Shown here: piece after piece, positions 33,712 through 41,550 of the stretch
How the letters are laid out: each line of letters starts with the position of its first letter
How positions within the stretch are numbered: position 1 is the stretch's first letter
From: Dickeya zeae NCPPB 2538
GTDB taxonomy: Bacteria > Pseudomonadota > Gammaproteobacteria > Enterobacterales > Enterobacteriaceae
Assembly: GCF_000406165.1 (NCBI RefSeq)
Contig: NZ_CM001977.1
Coordinates: forward strand, 4,161,688 to 4,225,687
Reading direction: 5' to 3'
DNA: 64,000 nt
Position numbers and translations under genes: made by a program
The notes under the pieces: model-generated
Databases searched by the model: none
The model's input: the letters and a program-made list of their open reading frames with translations, nothing else
What the model was told of the DNA's origin: nothing

Positions 33712-34998
33712 ATGAGCAAAACACACTTAACCGAACAGAAGTTTTCCGACTTCGCACTGCATCCGCAGGTTATTGAAGCTCTTGAAAATAAAGGCTTTCA
33801 TAACTGCACGCCCATTCAGGCGCTGGCGTTGCCGCTGACGCTGTCGGGCCGTGACGTGGCGGGACAAGCGCAAACCGGAACAGGCAAGACGCTGGCGTTT
33901 CTGGCGTCTACATTTCATTATTTGCTGACCCACCCCGCCCCCGCTGAACGCCAGACCAATCAACCCCGCGCCTTGATTATGGCGCCGACCCGTGAGCTGG
34001 CCGTGCAGATCCATGCCGATGCTGAAGCGCTGGCGAAAGCGACAGGTCTGCGGTTGGGGCTGGCTTACGGTGGTGACGGCTACGACAAGCAGCTAAAAGT
34101 ACTGGAAGACGGCGTCGATATTTTGATCGGTACCACCGGTCGTTTAATCGATTACACCAAACAAAACCATATCCACATGGGCGCCATCCAGGTCGTGGTG
34201 CTGGACGAAGCCGATCGCATGTACGATCTCGGCTTTATCAAGGATATCCGCTGGTTATTCCGCCGCATGCCGCCGACGAATCAGCGTCTGAACATGCTGT
34301 TTTCCGCCACCTTATCCTATCGCGTGCGCGAACTGGCGTTTGAACAGATGAATAACGCCGAATACGTTGAAGTGGAGCCGGAGCAGAAAACCGGTCATCG
34401 CATCAAGGAAGAGCTGTTCTACCCTTCCAACGAAGAAAAGATGCGTCTGCTGCAAACGTTGATCGAAGAAGAGTGGCCAGATCGCTGCATCATCTTCGCT
34501 AACACCAAACACCGTTGTGAGGATATTTGGGGCCATTTGGCCGCAGATGGACACCGTGTTGGGCTGCTGACCGGCGACGTAGCGCAGAAAAAACGGCTAC
34601 GCATTCTGGAAGAATTCACCCAGGGTGACCTGGACATTCTGGTTGCCACCGATGTGGCGGCACGCGGCTTGCATATTCCGGCAGTCACCCATGTATTCAA
34701 CTACGACCTGCCCGACGATTGCGAAGATTACGTTCATCGTATCGGCCGTACCGGTCGTGCGGGTGCCAGCGGTGTGTCCATCAGCCTGGCTTGTGAAGAA
34801 TACGCGCTGAATCTGCCCGCTATTGAAGACTATATTGGCCATCATATCCCGGTGAGCAAATATCGCAGCGAAGCGCTGATGACCGGATTACCTGAGCCTA
34901 AGCGCCTGAGCCGTCCACGCACCAGTGGTGGCCCTCGCCGTCCCGGCGCACCTCGCCGTAGCGGTGCGCCTCGTAACAATCGAAAACGACCGGGTTAA
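33712..34998 (+). CDS. rhlB: ATP-dependent RNA helicase RhlB
   Basis: A 428-residue DEAD-box helicase that unwinds RNA for the RNase E degradosome. The Q motif lies near NCTPIQALALP (31-41), Walker A AQTGTGKT at 53-60, DEAD at 165-168, SAT in LFSATLSYR, and the HRIGRTGRAG motif VI near residue 340. The C-terminal tail is rich in Arg, Pro and Gly (RRPGAPRRSGAPRNNRKRP) and probably binds RNA. gppA begins seven bases downstream, so the pair is cotranscribed. Confidence 0.97.
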   Translation: MSKTHLTEQKFSDFALHPQVIEALENKGFHNCTPIQALALPLTLSGRDVAGQAQTGTGKTLAFLASTFHYLLTHPAPAERQTNQPRALIMAPTRELAVQIHADAEALAKATGLRLGLAYGGDGYDKQLKVLEDGVDILIGTTGRLIDYTKQNHIHMGAIQVVVLDEADRMYDLGFIKDIRWLFRRMPPTNQRLNMLFSATLSYRVRELAFEQMNNAEYVEVEPEQKTGHRIKEELFYPSNEEKMRLLQTLIEEEWPDRCIIFANTKHRCEDIWGHLAADGHRVGLLTGDVAQKKRLRILEEFTQGDLDILVATDVAARGLHIPAVTHVFNYDLPDDCEDYVHRIGRTGRAGASGVSISLACEEYALNLPAIEDYIGHHIPVSKYRSEALMTGLPEPKRLSRPRTSGGPRRPGAPRRSGAPRNNRKRPG

Positions 34999-35005
34999 GT
35001 TGCCG

Positions 35006-36502
35006 ATGCTGAGCGCTTCTTCTCTTTATGCCGCAATCGATTTAGGGTCCAACAGCTTTCATATGCTGGTGGTGCGTGAGGTGGCAGGCAGTGTACAGAC
35101 GCTGGCTCGCATAAAACGGAAAGTCAGACTGGCTGCCGGACTGGACGCGAATAACCGCCTCTCGCCGGAAGCCATGCAGCGCGGCTGGCAATGTCTGGCG
35201 CTATTCTCCGAACGCTTGCAGGACATTCCGCCGCAACAGGTGCGAGTCGTGGCCACGGCCACATTAAGACTGGCCACCAACGCTGATGAATTCCTTGAAC
35301 GGGCCCAGTTGATTCTGGGCCTGCCGATTCAGGTTATCAGCGGTGAAGAAGAAGCTCGGCTCATCTATCAGGGCGTCGCCCATACCACCGGCGGGCCAGA
35401 ACAACGGCTGGTGGTGGATATCGGCGGCGGCAGTACCGAACTGGCGACCGGTACCGGTGCCCGTCATACCCAACTCTTCAGCCTGCCAATGGGTTGCGTG
35501 ACCTGGCTGGAGCGGTATTTTACCGATCGCGATCTGACCCTGGCGCATTTTGAACGGGCCGAACAGGCAGCCCGTGAAATGTTACAGCCGGTAAAAGACA
35601 TTCTGCGCCAGCAGGGCTGGCAAATTTGCGTTGGCGCGTCCGGCACCGTACAGGCGTTACAGGAAATCATGGTGGCGCAGGGGATGGATGAATACATCAC
35701 CCTCGGTAAATTGCGCCAACTGAAACAACGCGCCATCCAGTGCAGTAAGCTGGAAGAGCTGGAAATTGAAGGCCTTACGCTTGAGCGTGCGTTGGTGTTT
35801 CCCAGCGGTCTATCTATCCTGTTGGCTATCTTTCAGGAACTGGATATCGACTCCATGACGTTGGCTGGTGGTGCGTTGCGCGAAGGACTGGTCTACGGCA
35901 TGTTGCATCTGCCGATTGAGCAGGATATCCGCCATCGTACCCTGAAAAACCTGCAACGCCGTTACCTGCTGGATAGCGAACAGGCGCAACGGGTCAGGCT
36001 GCTGGCGGATAATTTTTTGCAGCAGGTTGCTCGCGACTGGCAGTTAGATGGTCGATGTCGGGAATTACTGGCTAGCGCCTGCCTGATTCACGAAATCGGC
36101 CTGAGTGTCGATTTCCGTCAGGCACCGCAGCACGCGGCCTATCTGGTTCGCAACAGTGATTTGCCCGGTTTTACACCGGCACAGAAAAAATTGCTGGCGA
36201 CACTGTTACAAAACCAAAGCAACACCATCGACCCTATCCCCCTTACTCAGCAAAATGCCCTGCCGGTTGCGCTGGCACAGCGGTTATGCCGCCTGCTGCG
36301 ATTGGCGATTATCTTTGCCAGCCGCCGACGCGACGATACGCTACCAGCAGTGCGCCTGCGAGTAGAAGGCGACAGCCTGCGCGTTATTCTGCCTGCGGGC
36401 TGGCTTGATCAACATCCTCTGCGAGCCGAAACGCTGTCGCAGGAAAGCCTGTGGCAAAGCTACGTGCACTGGCCACTTCTCATCGAAGAACACGCTGTCT
36501 GA
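35006..36502 (+). CDS. gppA: Guanosine pentaphosphate phosphatase/exopolyphosphatase GppA
   Basis: A 498-residue Ppx/GppA phosphatase that converts pppGpp to ppGpp in the stringent response and can degrade polyphosphate. The start at 35006 reads MLSASSLYAAIDLGSNSFHM. A longer frame back to 34925 overlaps rhlB and is not family-like. The ASKHA-fold phosphate loops are AIDLGSNSFHML (near residue 10) and VVDIGGGSTELATG (about 140-153). The C-terminal helical domain carries an HD-like HEIGLSVDF. Cotranscribed with rhlB and closed by a strong terminator. Confidence 0.95.
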   Translation: MLSASSLYAAIDLGSNSFHMLVVREVAGSVQTLARIKRKVRLAAGLDANNRLSPEAMQRGWQCLALFSERLQDIPPQQVRVVATATLRLATNADEFLERAQLILGLPIQVISGEEEARLIYQGVAHTTGGPEQRLVVDIGGGSTELATGTGARHTQLFSLPMGCVTWLERYFTDRDLTLAHFERAEQAAREMLQPVKDILRQQGWQICVGASGTVQALQEIMVAQGMDEYITLGKLRQLKQRAIQCSKLEELEIEGLTLERALVFPSGLSILLAIFQELDIDSMTLAGGALREGLVYGMLHLPIEQDIRHRTLKNLQRRYLLDSEQAQRVRLLADNFLQQVARDWQLDGRCRELLASACLIHEIGLSVDFRQAPQHAAYLVRNSDLPGFTPAQKKLLATLLQNQSNTIDPIPLTQQNALPVALAQRLCRLLRLAIIFASRRRDDTLPAVRLRVEGDSLRVILPAGWLDQHPLRAETLSQESLWQSYVHWPLLIEEHAV

Positions 36503-36506
36503 CAGC

Positions 36507-36540
36507 AAAAAGGGGTAACAATTGGTTACCCCTTTTTTTT
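36507..36540 (+). terminator. Rho-independent terminator of rhlB-gppA
   Basis: AAAGGGGTAAC / GTTACCCCTTT stem with a five-base loop, ending in eight Ts, a few bases after the gppA stop. Confidence 0.93.
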
Positions 36541-36599
36541 ATCCCCTCGACTAGGTTTGTGATCGCTTCCGGGGAAAAAAGAAATGCGAGATGTATTTT

Positions 36600-36621
36600 T
36601 ATAAAACACCGTTTCTTATTG
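36600..36621. promoter_or_regulatory. KdgR operator candidate upstream of pehX
   Basis: The stretch ATAAAACACCGTTTCTTAT agrees with the KdgR consensus (A/T-rich GAAACA-N-TGTTTC core) at about 14 of 19 positions. It lies 110 bases before pehX and contains a TATAAA that could be a -10 element. KdgR represses pectinolysis genes in Dickeya and is released by 2-keto-3-deoxygluconate. Binding here is inferred. Confidence 0.7.
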
Positions 36622-36666
36622 GAAGCAGTGCTGTATCTGGATCGAATAAAGACGACTTTCCGACTC

Positions 36667-36692
36667 TGACGTCAATGCGACTTCTGACGTCA
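36667..36692. repeat. Pair of TGACGTCA palindromes in the pehX promoter
   Basis: Two identical 8-bp palindromes TGACGTCA at 36667-36674 and 36685-36692, 18 bases centre to centre. Each sits in a longer imperfect direct repeat (CGACTCTGACGTCAATG and CGACTTCTGACGTCATG). The spacing is near two helical turns, so a dimeric regulator could bind both on one face. No regulator can be named. Confidence 0.65.
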
Positions 36693-36730
36693 TGACCCAT
36701 TTTTGATATAAACATAATGAAGGAACAAGG

Positions 36731-38545
36731 ATGAAAACGTTCACATTTTCCCGGCGCCATACCCTGGCGTCGATGGTGTCGGCCTGCCTGCTCAGTCTCC
36801 CGGTACTGGCAATAGCCAGTCCCACTCAAGCCCCGCAAAAGCTACAGGTGCCGACATTATCTTATGATGATCACAGCGTGGTGCTGGTGTGGGACGCGCC
36901 AGAAGACACCTCCAATATCACCGATTACCAGATTTACCAGAACGGCCAGCTCATTGGACTCGCCAGCCAAAATAACGACAAGAATTCGCCAGCGAAACCG
37001 TACATCAGTGCGTTTTACAAAAATGACACGGCCAGTTTTCATCACCGCATTGTGGTACAAAACGCCAAAATCGACGGTCTGAAAGCCAACACCGACTACC
37101 AGTTCACCGTTCGGGCAGTGTATGCCGACGGCACAACATCCACGGACAGCAACGCGGTCACCGCCACCACCACCGCCACGCCGACGGTCATCAACATTAC
37201 TCAGTACGGTGCGAAAGGCGACGGCACCACGCTCAATACCAGCGCTATCCAAAAGGCGATCGATGCCTGCCCAACCGGCTGTCGCATCGACGTCCCGGCT
37301 GGCGTTTTCAAAACTGGCGCATTGTGGTTGAAAAGTAACATGACCCTGAATCTGTTGCAGGGCGCGACGTTGTTGGGCTCGGATAACGCGGCGGATTACC
37401 CGGATGCCTATAAGATTTACAGTTATTCATCCCAGATGCGGCCTGCCTCGCTTATCAACGCCATCGACAAAAACAGTTCAGCCGTTGGGACATTCACAAA
37501 CATTCGTATCGTCGGTAAAGGTGTTATCGACGGCAACGGCTGGAAACGCGGCACAGACGCCAAAGATGAACTGGGCAACAGCCTGCCGCAGTACGTGAAG
37601 AGTGATAACAGCAAGGTGAGCAAAGACGGTATTCTGGCTAAAAACCAGGTTGCTGCGGCCACTGCTACCGGCATGGATACCAAAACCGCGTACAGCCAGC
37701 GCCGCTCAAGCCTCATCACCCTGCGTGGCGTCAAAAACACTTACATCGCCGATGTGACCATCCGTAACCCGGCCAACCACGGTGTGATGTTCCTGGAAAG
37801 CCAAAACGTGGTGGAAAACGGTGTCACCCATCAGACATTCAATGCCAACAATGGCGACGGTGTCGAATTTGGCAACAGCCAGAACATCATGGTGTTCAAC
37901 AGCGTATTTGATACCGGAGACGACAGCATCAACTTCGCCGCCGGTATGGGTCAGGCTGCACAGAAGCAAGAACCTTCGCAAAACGCCTGGTTGTTCAATA
38001 ACTATTTCCGCCACGGGCACGGTGCGGTCGTGCTGGGTAGCCATACCGGTGCTGGCATCGTCGATGTCCTGGCGGAAAACAACGTGATAAGCCAAAGCGA
38101 CATCGGCCTGCGAGCCAAGAGCGCCCCGGCCATCGGTGGCGGTGCGCACGGCATTATTTTCCGTAACAGTGCGCTGAAAAATCTGGCTAAACAGGTGGTT
38201 ATCGTGACGTTAAGTTACGCTGACAACAACGGCACCACCGATTACACCCCCGCCACGGTACCTGCACGTTTTTATGACTTCACCGTCAAAAACATCACCG
38301 TGCAGGACAGCACCGGGTCAAGCCCATCGATTGAAATCAGCGGTGACAGCAGCAAAGACATCTGGCACAGCCAGTTTACTTTCAGCAATATGAAACTCAG
38401 CGGCGTAAGCGCGACGTCAATCAGCGACCTGAGCGATAGCCAGTTCAATAACCTGACGTTCAGCAACCTGCGTAGCGGATCTTCGCCGTGGAAATTCGGT
38501 ACGGTGAAAAACGTGACCGTAGACGGCAAAACCGTCACGCCCTGA
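36731..38545 (+). CDS. pehX: Exo-poly-alpha-D-galacturonosidase PehX (GH28)
   Basis: A 604-residue secreted pectinase that releases digalacturonate from the non-reducing end of polygalacturonate. The N-terminal signal peptide (1-29) carries SRRHTLA, so both Sec and Tat export are conceivable. A fibronectin-III-like domain covers about 36-148. The right-handed beta-helix catalytic domain (about 152-604) shows the GH28 residues: NGDG (Asp376), DTGDDS (Asp397, Asp398) and HGHG (His430). Length matches Dickeya (Erwinia) chrysanthemi PehX. It lies between gppA and rep, which are adjacent in E. coli, so it was inserted here. Expression is probably KdgR-controlled. Ribosome site AAGGAACAAGG. Confidence 0.93.
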   Translation: MKTFTFSRRHTLASMVSACLLSLPVLAIASPTQAPQKLQVPTLSYDDHSVVLVWDAPEDTSNITDYQIYQNGQLIGLASQNNDKNSPAKPYISAFYKNDTASFHHRIVVQNAKIDGLKANTDYQFTVRAVYADGTTSTDSNAVTATTTATPTVINITQYGAKGDGTTLNTSAIQKAIDACPTGCRIDVPAGVFKTGALWLKSNMTLNLLQGATLLGSDNAADYPDAYKIYSYSSQMRPASLINAIDKNSSAVGTFTNIRIVGKGVIDGNGWKRGTDAKDELGNSLPQYVKSDNSKVSKDGILAKNQVAAATATGMDTKTAYSQRRSSLITLRGVKNTYIADVTIRNPANHGVMFLESQNVVENGVTHQTFNANNGDGVEFGNSQNIMVFNSVFDTGDDSINFAAGMGQAAQKQEPSQNAWLFNNYFRHGHGAVVLGSHTGAGIVDVLAENNVISQSDIGLRAKSAPAIGGGAHGIIFRNSALKNLAKQVVIVTLSYADNNGTTDYTPATVPARFYDFTVKNITVQDSTGSSPSIEISGDSSKDIWHSQFTFSNMKLSGVSATSISDLSDSQFNNLTFSNLRSGSSPWKFGTVKNVTVDGKTVTP

Positions 38546-38602
38546 TAGTCAGTCTCAACACGCCGGGCCATCGCGCCCGGCATCGCTTCCCGCGCTAGTT
38601 TT

Positions 38603-38638
38603 TTCTTCCCGAGTTAGTCTTTCTTCCCGAGTTAGTCT
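38603..38638. repeat. Perfect 18-bp tandem duplication over the rep stop codon
   Basis: TTCTTCCCGAGTTAGTCT occurs twice in a row at 38603-38620 and 38621-38638 without mismatch. The rep stop codon (38632-38634) is in the second copy, and the first copy lies just beyond the gene. Confidence 0.9.
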
Positions 38639-40656
38639 TTGTCTCTGGCCTTCGCCAGTTGGGCGCGCAGATTGGCCAGATGGTTCTGCCCTTTCTGCAT
38701 CCGCTCCTGTGGGCTGACGACTTTGCGCTCGGTTTCCCACATCACATCATCCTGCGGCAATTCCAGCAGAAAACGACTTGGTTCCGGGCGAATCAACTCA
38801 CCGTATTGTCGGCGTTCGCGGCACAAGGTAAACGTCAGTTCTTTCTGTGCCCGGGTAATACCCACATAGGCCAGACGACGTTCCTCGTCGACATTGTCTT
38901 CATCAATGCTGGTCTGGTGCGGTAACACCCCTTCTTCCATGCCGACCAGATACACGTAAGGGAACTCCAGCCCTTTGGAGGCGTGCAGCGTCATCAGTTG
39001 CACCTGATCCAGCTCTTCTTCAGCTTCGTTACGTTCCATCATATCGCGCAGGGTAAACCGGGTGACCACCTGAGTCAGCGTCATCGGCTCGTCCAGATCG
39101 CTACCCTCCAGCATTTCCGTCATCCAGGTAAACAGCGTATTGACGTTTTTCATGCGCATTTCCGCTGCTTTCGGGCTGGGCGAGGTTTCATACAACCAGC
39201 TTTCGTAATCCAGTCCGTGGATCAAATCACGTACCGCTTTCACCGGCTCCTGCTCCGCCAGTCGGGCAATGTCACCGATCCACTGGGTGAAACGCTGCAA
39301 TGACTCCAGCCCGCGGCCGCTCAGGGTCTGGCTCAGCCCCATATCGAAGCTGGCGTTAAACAGGCTACGGTTGCGCTGCCTGGCCCACTCGCCGAGCTTT
39401 TGCAGTGTCGCCGGGCCGATTTCACGCTTAGGGGTATTCACGATACGCAAGAATGCGCTGTCGTCTTCCGGGTTGGTCAGCACCCGTAAGTAAGCCAGCA
39501 GGTCTTTGATCTCCGGGCGAGAGAAAAACGACGTACCGCCGGAAATGCGATAAGGGATGCGGTTTTGCATCAACACTTTTTCGAACAACCGGGACTGGTG
39601 GTTACCGCGATAGAGAATGGCGTAGTCGCCATACTGGGTTTTGCGGATAAAGTGGTGGGCAATCAGTTCGCCCACGACCCGCTCCGCTTCATGATCTTCG
39701 TTATTGGCGGTGATGATTTTAAGCTCTTCGCCATATCCCAGCTCGGAATACAGTCGCTTTTCGAACACGTGCGGGTTGTTGGCGATAAGAATATTGGCAG
39801 CCTTGAGAATACGCCCGGACGAGCGGTAATTCTGCTCTAGCTTGACAACCTGCAATTGCGGAAAGTCCTGCTGCAACAGCGACAAGTTTTGCGGGCGAGC
39901 ACCGCGCCAGGAGTAAATCGACTGGTCGTCGTCACCCACCACGGTAAAGCGCGCCCGACTGCCTACCAGCAACTTCACCAGTTCGTACTGGCTGGTGTTG
40001 GTATCCTGATATTCATCCACCAGCAAATAACGCAGGCGGTTCTGCCAGCGTTCACGCACCTCTTCATTGCGTTTAAGCAGTAACGTCGGCAGCAGGATCA
40101 GGTCATCAAAATCCAACACGTTGCAGGCCCGCAGATGATCGTCATACAGCCGGTAGCAATGCGCAAACAACCGGTCCCGCTCTGAGCGCGCCAGTGCCGC
40201 TGCCTGTGCGGGGTCAATCAGGTCGTTTTTCCAGTTGGACAAGGCAGACACGAGCTGTTGCAGTAAGTCTTTGTCGTTTTGCAGCCACAACTCCGTCAGC
40301 TCTTTTAACAGCGCCAGCTGATCCTGATCGTCAAACAGCGAGAAGTTAGACTTCATGCCCAACGCCGCGTACTCACGCTTGATGATCTCAAGCCCCAACG
40401 TATGGAAGGTCGCAATCAGCAAACCACGGGTTTCCTTACGCCCCAGTGTTTGCGCCACACGCTCTTTCATCTCCCGAGCCGCTTTATTGGTGAAGGTCAC
40501 CGCCGCAATATGGCGCGCCTGATAGCCGCAACCCCGGATAAGATGGGCGATTTTTTGGGTAATCACTCGCGTTTTGCCGGATCCCGCCCCGGCCAGGACC
40601 AGACAGGGACCGGTCACAAATTCAACGGCGTGTTGTTGGCTGGGATTCATGCGCAT
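38632..40656 (-). CDS. rep: ATP-dependent DNA helicase Rep
   Basis: A 674-residue superfamily 1A 3'-5' helicase that removes proteins ahead of replication forks and interacts with DnaB. The start at 40656 (MRMNPSQQHAVEFVTGPCLV) matches E. coli; the longer frame to 40767 is not conserved. Motif I GAGSGKT is near residue 23, motif II is VDEYQDTN near 215, motif III is VGDDDQSIYSWRGA, and VGITRAQKEL is motif VI. It is a paralogue of uvrD, but the Rep-specific C-terminus and locus settle the name. Confidence 0.97.
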   Translation of the reverse strand: MRMNPSQQHAVEFVTGPCLVLAGAGSGKTRVITQKIAHLIRGCGYQARHIAAVTFTNKAAREMKERVAQTLGRKETRGLLIATFHTLGLEIIKREYAALGMKSNFSLFDDQDQLALLKELTELWLQNDKDLLQQLVSALSNWKNDLIDPAQAAALARSERDRLFAHCYRLYDDHLRACNVLDFDDLILLPTLLLKRNEEVRERWQNRLRYLLVDEYQDTNTSQYELVKLLVGSRARFTVVGDDDQSIYSWRGARPQNLSLLQQDFPQLQVVKLEQNYRSSGRILKAANILIANNPHVFEKRLYSELGYGEELKIITANNEDHEAERVVGELIAHHFIRKTQYGDYAILYRGNHQSRLFEKVLMQNRIPYRISGGTSFFSRPEIKDLLAYLRVLTNPEDDSAFLRIVNTPKREIGPATLQKLGEWARQRNRSLFNASFDMGLSQTLSGRGLESLQRFTQWIGDIARLAEQEPVKAVRDLIHGLDYESWLYETSPSPKAAEMRMKNVNTLFTWMTEMLEGSDLDEPMTLTQVVTRFTLRDMMERNEAEEELDQVQLMTLHASKGLEFPYVYLVGMEEGVLPHQTSIDEDNVDEERRLAYVGITRAQKELTFTLCRERRQYGELIRPEPSRFLLELPQDDVMWETERKVVSPQERMQKGQNHLANLRAQLAKARDKD

Positions 40657-40839
40657 GATGTTTCGAGCTCGACGTTCAAACGGAAGGGGATTGTAACAGA
40701 ACAGGATTGTAGCAAAAGTCCGGACCGGCGCGAGGCCTCCTTCCCCAAACAGGAACACGCGCCGCATTTCCTTTCGTCACAAGGGGGTGCTAGGCTGTGG
40801 CTGGTAACATCGGCTTTCCCTTTGCTCAAGGAGCGTACT

Positions 40840-41121
40840 ATGGCAAATACCGCGGCAGCACTGCACATTCTGGTGGATACCGAACAACAGGCCACCGACA
40901 TTCTGGCTCAACTCGAGAAGGGAGCAGACTTTCAGCAGTTAGCAAAAAAACACTCGACCTGCCCGTCAAAGCGTAACGGCGGCGATTTAGGCGAATTCCG
41001 TAAAGGCGACATGGTTCCGGACTTCGACAAGGCGGTGTTTTCCTGCGAGCTGCTCAAACCCTTCGGCCCGGTCAAAACCCAGTTCGGCTACCACATTATC
41101 AAGGTGTTGTACCGTAACTAA
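40840..41121 (+). CDS. ppiC: Peptidyl-prolyl cis-trans isomerase C (parvulin)
   Basis: A 93-residue single-domain parvulin that isomerises Xaa-Pro bonds in cytosolic proteins, the same length as E. coli PpiC. The start at 40840 (MANTAAALHILVDTEQQATD) has AAGGAG upstream. Parvulin marks are HILV near the start, CPSKRNGGDLGEFRKGDMVP in the middle and TQFGYHIIKV at the end. It is divergent from rep. In E. coli ilvC follows directly; here a hairpin array and putAP intervene. Confidence 0.96.
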   Translation: MANTAAALHILVDTEQQATDILAQLEKGADFQQLAKKHSTCPSKRNGGDLGEFRKGDMVPDFDKAVFSCELLKPFGPVKTQFGYHIIKVLYRN

Positions 41122-41233
41122 CGGGAGTAGAGGCGGCGATATTCGTTTTTAGGCTGTTAACACCCCTCTTACATTACAGGTGAGTGCTTTCTGGCATTAA
41201 AACTGTGCTGAGGTGGGCGACTTCGCCGGATGA

Positions 41234-41450
41234 GCGGCATGGATGCCGCGAAAGCCTGTGCCGTGCTGGGAGCACGTCACAGGCGGTCCGAACAGCGAAG
41301 GCGAACGCCGAAGGGACCGCGGTAGCGGCGCACCATTTTGCAACGCAAAATGGAACAGCGCTTGCGCTGGCCCGCAAGGGTGAACCCGTCAGGGTTCATA
41401 GTTTAGCCATTAGCCAGAGGTCAAGGAGAGGCGGCGTTGAGCCTCTCCTT
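41234..41450. repeat. Array of seven perfect hairpins, probable dispersed structured repeat
   Basis: In the 429-base gap between ppiC and putA a run of perfect inverted repeats follows one another: 41234-41249 (GCGGCAT stem), 41254-41284 (GCCTGTG plus CGTGCT double stem), 41284-41319 (CGGTCC stem enclosing GGCG/CGCC), 41333-41353 (CCATTTTGC), 41356-41369 (CAGCGC), 41381-41398 (TGAACCC) and 41423-41450 (AAGGAGAGGC). No hairpin has a T-run, so they are not ordinary terminators, and no reading frame through them looks like a gene. It could be a composite palindromic repeat element or a structured RNA. Confidence 0.8.
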
Positions 41451-41550
41451 GTCGTGCGTGCGATGATGCGGCAAAAGAATAACCGATGTTATCAAGCACG
41501 AAACCTTCCACAGTTCCGACATAAATCACCGATAACAACCTCCGGTGTCA

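Noticed and set aside
41174..41377. Reverse-strand frame of 67 codons across the hairpin array
   Set aside because: It is read through the inverted repeats, has no ribosome site or recognisable domain, and its Ala, Arg and Ser composition reflects the GC-rich palindromes.
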